NCBI GenBank assembly: GCA_910583605.1
Contig: CAJTXN010000004.1
Location: 124,001 to 188,000, forward strand
Origin: an uncultured Lachnospiraceae bacterium
GTDB lineage: Bacteria; Bacillota; Clostridia; Lachnospirales; Lachnospiraceae
Length of the DNA stretch: 64,000 nt
Reading direction: 5' to 3'
Shown here: positions 61,085 to 64,000 of the stretch, piece by piece
Position numbering within the stretch: the stretch's first letter is position 1
Layout: each line of letters opens with the position of its first letter
Notes under the pieces: model-generated
What the model saw: only the letters and a program-made list of their open reading frames with translations
Databases searched by the model: none
What the model was told of the DNA's origin: nothing
Position numbers and translations under genes: made by a program

Positions 61085-62074
61085 CTAACTGCTAAAAGGA
61101 AAAATCATATCCAGCATTCGCAACGTTTTAAAATTTCCTTTTGCTGTCATCTCTCCAGTCATAAATGCCCTCTGGAATGTATATCTGCCCTTCACTATAT
61201 TGCTCAACACCTCTGAAGACAATTTTGACAAAACGTCAACATCCGTGACATCCTCATATCTGCAAACCAGATCCGCTCCATCTACCTGAATAAACAGTGT
61301 CTTATCCATGTCTCCAATTATAAAAGCATAAGTTGCACTAAAATCCTCCTGTGCATGAAATACATTATTAATTGCTTTTATAAACTCATCTTCATCGCTT
61401 TCCTGCTGATTCAGCATACCTTTAAATAATTTTGCTAATTCCTCTATATCCTCCTTCTGCTGTTTAACATAATAGTCATCCGAAGCATATTTGGAAAGCT
61501 GTTCTGTTTCCTGAGGCGTCAGATCCAGTGACTCTTTCATTATATTCTGTTTTATTGCATAACTGCTGGAAGGAAGCGCCTTCCGCCTTTGCGAAACCGT
61601 CCGGTATAAATTTTCTGCTTTTTTTTCAATAATATCCGCATATTCATGGTTCATTTCAAAATCAACGGACTCATTTACATAAGCACACACTCCGGAACAG
61701 GGCATTCCTCCCAGCAACTCCCATGCATTTTTTAAATCTGTCAAGGCTTCTTTCTCTCCATAAGTAGTAGATATTACAACCGGGCACATATATAATTTAC
61801 TAATCTTCTCCTTGTCCCCATACAGCCAGCAGGAATCAAGAAATTCCTGCATATATCCGCCAATGCCCCTCCATTCCACACTTGCCGCCAGTATAATAGC
61901 ATCGGCATCCTTTAATGTCTGGGGAAGTGTGGGAATCGTACTTTTCATTTCGTATAAATTATATCTGACCACATTTACTCTTAATTCATTTAGTACCCCT
62001 TCTATTTTTCCAAGAACATATAATGTTGGATCTTCAATCAGGCCTCTTCCGCCATAATATATATTTACATTCAT
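61085..62074 (-). CDS. Flavodoxin-like and SCP2 sterol-carrier fusion protein
   Basis: The protein has 329 residues from the ATG at 62074, with AAAGGA upstream; the in-frame start at 62092 lies inside that site. The N-terminal 180 residues follow the NADPH-dependent FMN reductase / flavodoxin fold (NIYYGGRGL, ILAASVEWRGIGGYMQEFLDSCW). The C-terminal 120 residues match an SCP2-like lipid-binding fold (VDGADLVCRYEDVTDVDVLSKLSSEVL, RAFMTGEMTAKGNFKTLRMLD). A lipid or quinone reductase is a reasonable guess. Confidence 0.78.
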   Translation of the reverse strand: MNVNIYYGGRGLIEDPTLYVLGKIEGVLNELRVNVVRYNLYEMKSTIPTLPQTLKDADAIILAASVEWRGIGGYMQEFLDSCWLYGDKEKISKLYMCPVVISTTYGEKEALTDLKNAWELLGGMPCSGVCAYVNESVDFEMNHEYADIIEKKAENLYRTVSQRRKALPSSSYAIKQNIMKESLDLTPQETEQLSKYASDDYYVKQQKEDIEELAKLFKGMLNQQESDEDEFIKAINNVFHAQEDFSATYAFIIGDMDKTLFIQVDGADLVCRYEDVTDVDVLSKLSSEVLSNIVKGRYTFQRAFMTGEMTAKGNFKTLRMLDMIFPFSS

Positions 62075-62155
62075 TCTCTGTATCCTTTCCATTTAATTTT
62101 ATCTTTATAACAAGTTCTATGCTATAACCTCAGAAATTATATTAATTTTAATATA

Positions 62156-63286
62156 TTATCTAAGGTTTTTCAACTTATCAAATGTTTGTTTATCAGAAAA
62201 AATTTTAAAAATCAACATTATGATAATTCCACCGGTCAAACCGCCGATATGTGCTAACATATCAACCCCCTGTGTACCGCTTCCGTAGAACATTAAAAAA
62301 AGTACAAGTCCCATTCGTATAAACATGGATTTATCATTTCTTCGTCTCTGTATAAGTGCGACCACAAGAATCGCCCCTAAAATACCGTATATTGCGCCGG
62401 AAGCACCGGCTGATACCACCGGAGGAAAGGCATTATAATAATGCACGGCAGAAACAATACTTCCCGCCAAGCCGCTTAAAATATATAAAACAACAAACCT
62501 GATATTTCCTATAATACTCTCCAGCTTACTTCCCAAAATCCATAAAGCCAGCATATTATTTAATAAATGTGCTATTCCAAAATGCATAAATGTAGCTGTA
62601 AGCAAACGGTAATATTCATGCTTATCAAATATATTGCTTCCAAGTGCAGCTCCTTTTTTAAGCATATATACGGGATTTTCCGTATCTCCGTTCATTTCCA
62701 GACAAATAAAAACAATCACATTTATAAACAATAGTAAGATTGTTATTATTGGTAATTTCTTTCTTCTTTCGGGATGAGCTGTCTCTCTCTCTAAGCTGCT
62801 ATATATTCCGGCTGAATTATCCCTTTGTTCTTCAAAAACATTTTTCATCAGACTTTTCAGACCAAAAAAGTCATCCGGTTGTTCTTCAAAAACCACGATT
62901 CTTTTACCCGTAGTATCCATTAGCCAATAATTAGATTTGCCTTGAGAATATTTTTTGTCTCTTTCAAAATCATCTGAAAATACAAGGTATAATATATTAA
63001 CTTCTCTTGCATATCGGCCAATTAAAAACTTACGTTCTATCTGAAATGTGATACTGTCCAGCTGATCTGAAGTTAATTCTGATTTTCCAACGTTATTCAT
63101 CAATCCCACTATATTCATACGTTCATTTTCTTCATCATGCTGAAACAACAATGCCAGGCATGGAACATTACTTCCCATTACCTGATAGCCATTATTCATC
63201 ATTAGTGTTATCGCGCTATTATAAATCAATTTATAAACATCCTTTCTACATAAATAACACAATTTCGACAAAATCATGCTTTTCAT
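62156..63286 (-). CDS. Rhomboid family intramembrane serine protease
   Basis: The 376-residue protein has an N-terminal soluble domain (1-160), one membrane helix (near 175), then the rhomboid core with HFGIAHLLNNMLALWILG and the Ser in GASGAIYGILGA (near 295). The His in LAHIGGLTGGII (near 343) completes the dyad. It cuts membrane proteins within the bilayer. The start may be the ATG at 63277 (MILSKLC), which has a better spacing to AAGG. It follows the FHA protein gene with only 36 bases between, so the two are probably co-transcribed. Confidence 0.9.
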   Translation of the reverse strand: MKSMILSKLCYLCRKDVYKLIYNSAITLMMNNGYQVMGSNVPCLALLFQHDEENERMNIVGLMNNVGKSELTSDQLDSITFQIERKFLIGRYAREVNILYLVFSDDFERDKKYSQGKSNYWLMDTTGKRIVVFEEQPDDFFGLKSLMKNVFEEQRDNSAGIYSSLERETAHPERRKKLPIITILLLFINVIVFICLEMNGDTENPVYMLKKGAALGSNIFDKHEYYRLLTATFMHFGIAHLLNNMLALWILGSKLESIIGNIRFVVLYILSGLAGSIVSAVHYYNAFPPVVSAGASGAIYGILGAILVVALIQRRRNDKSMFIRMGLVLFLMFYGSGTQGVDMLAHIGGLTGGIIIMLIFKIFSDKQTFDKLKNLR

Positions 63287-63322
63287 ACCTTAACACTAAT
63301 TGATAAACCTGTCAAATACTGA

Positions 63323-64000
63323 CTATCTAAAAAAGAAATCAATTTCGGCAAAACCTATTTTATCTCCAATCTTTATTTCAACTATTTCATATGGTTCTAT
63401 CCTTTCTTCATTGACGTATGTTCCATTTTTGGAATTTAAATCCTCCAAAAAATATTTATTATCAATTAATTGAATTTTTGCCTGAACCCTGCTGATTGAA
63501 TTGTGTCTGATGACACCATCTACATTTTTTTTTAATTTTCCAATAAGAAACGGGTAATTTTCAATAATAATATTGTCTATACCACACATGCTTATTAGGT
63601 TTCTTTTATGTCTGAGCAGCGCAGCTGAAACCAGTATAGTTTCATTATCACTATTATCTCCAAAGGAAACTGTTTCATTAGTAATATTTTCAGTCTCTTC
63701 TGAATATTCATTATTAAAAGAACAATCCTTATAGGGTTCCATCCCATTTAAAACGTCGCTTTTAAACCTGCTGACTTTTTCCCTTAAAATTTCAAAAATT
63801 CGGACAAAAGGATTTATTTTGCCCGGAATACTGTTATTATATTCAAAACAATTTTGTCCTGTATCAAAGTTTTCTTTTTGAGATTCTTTTTTTATAATGT
63901 CCTGTGTTTTTGCAGGTAAATACTCCTCTTCAACTATTTTCTTCAGCCTGTCTATTTCATTATGTTCTATGCTACACCACTCATTTACTTTGTAAATAAC
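63323..64000 (-). CDS. FHA domain protein, N-terminus cut by window edge
   Basis: At least 225 residues; the frame stays open to position 64000, so the apparent ATG at 63742 is internal. The C-terminal 75 residues are an FHA fold with the phospho-Thr binding loop (RHNSISRVQAKIQ and LNSKNGTYVN). The N-terminal part visible is a helix-rich spacer, with VNEWCSIEHNEIDRLKKIV at the edge. In Lachnospiraceae this architecture usually starts with a DUF6382 domain, which would lie outside the window. It probably binds a phosphorylated partner. Confidence 0.82.
   Translation of the reverse strand, partial: VIYKVNEWCSIEHNEIDRLKKIVEEEYLPAKTQDIIKKESQKENFDTGQNCFEYNNSIPGKINPFVRIFEILREKVSRFKSDVLNGMEPYKDCSFNNEYSEETENITNETVSFGDNSDNETILVSAALLRHKRNLISMCGIDNIIIENYPFLIGKLKKNVDGVIRHNSISRVQAKIQLIDNKYFLEDLNSKNGTYVNEERIEPYEIVEIKIGDKIGFAEIDFFFR

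Noticed and set aside
1..64000. CRISPR array, rRNA operon, insertion sequence or prophage
   Set aside because: No regularly spaced repeats with unique spacers, no rRNA-like stretches, no transposase or integrase motifs and no phage structural block were seen.

Overview
The window comes from a low-GC Gram-positive anaerobe, most likely a Lachnospiraceae-type Clostridia. This rests on the rpsF-ssb-rpsR-gdpP order, the DUF5711, DUF951 and FHA proteins typical of that group, SigA-type promoters with strong AGGAGG ribosome sites, and a superoxide reductase/flavodiiron pair for oxygen defence. No insertion sequence, phage, CRISPR array or rRNA was seen. One tRNA (Cys) is present. Several starts were moved inward to the codon that has a ribosome site, and this is stated in each entry.

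Layout. 0-5.3 kb: the 3' part of gdpP, the rpsF-ssb-rpsR operon, a GntR-regulated ABC exporter with a 20-bp palindromic operator, and a small DUF951 protein. 5.4-10.8 kb: an MMPL/RND exporter with a YhgE/Pip-like secreted repeat protein, read away from a TetR regulator whose operators sit on two overlapping, face-to-face promoters. 10.9-15 kb: a soluble zinc-binding (CZB) chemoreceptor, a secreted Ig-like (BIG2) protein, two small Cro/CI-like regulators, a decayed acetyltransferase and tRNA-Cys. 15-22 kb: CvpA, a DUF5711 protein, a membrane LysM protein with an apparently inactive MPN/JAMM-like domain, a coiled-coil membrane protein, a PTS-type IIC membrane protein and a sirtuin. 22-26 kb: a MacB-like ABC export operon whose first gene looks like an in-frame fusion of two secreted proteins, then an HD-GYP remnant and mscL. 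26.6-31 kb: a KASIII-like protein lacking the usual His, a membrane chemoreceptor, and the FprA/desulfoferrodoxin pair. 31-34.2 kb: an ABC-F resistance-type ATPase behind a complete-looking ribosome-mediated attenuator, then a LysM-GH18 hydrolase.

34.2-51.8 kb is one co-directional cell-surface glycan locus on the minus strand. It holds a secreted acetylesterase-like protein, two acyltransferase-3 proteins, three large paralogous GT-C-like membrane proteins with C-terminal beta-domain repeats, a WecF-like (GT56) transferase, a flippase-like protein, a sugar aminotransferase, a NeuD-like N-acetyltransferase and a transglutaminase-fold pseudoenzyme with a repeat tail. Together these suggest synthesis of an amino-deoxysugar polymer that is O-acetylated and trimmed. 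52-58 kb: pgi, then a putative toxin, immunity and AAA+ ATPase module resembling extracellular contractile injection system (eCIS) parts, and a membrane protein with a charged tail. 58-64 kb: a TSCPD protein, murG, a HIT hydrolase, a soluble histidine kinase, a flavodoxin-SCP2 fusion, a rhomboid protease and the 3' part of an FHA protein.

The strongest leads are the ABC-F attenuator with its 7-codon leader peptide, the toxin/immunity/eCIS-like ATPase trio, the triplicated GT-C giants and the MPN-LysM fusion. All function calls come from reading motifs; no database search was possible.
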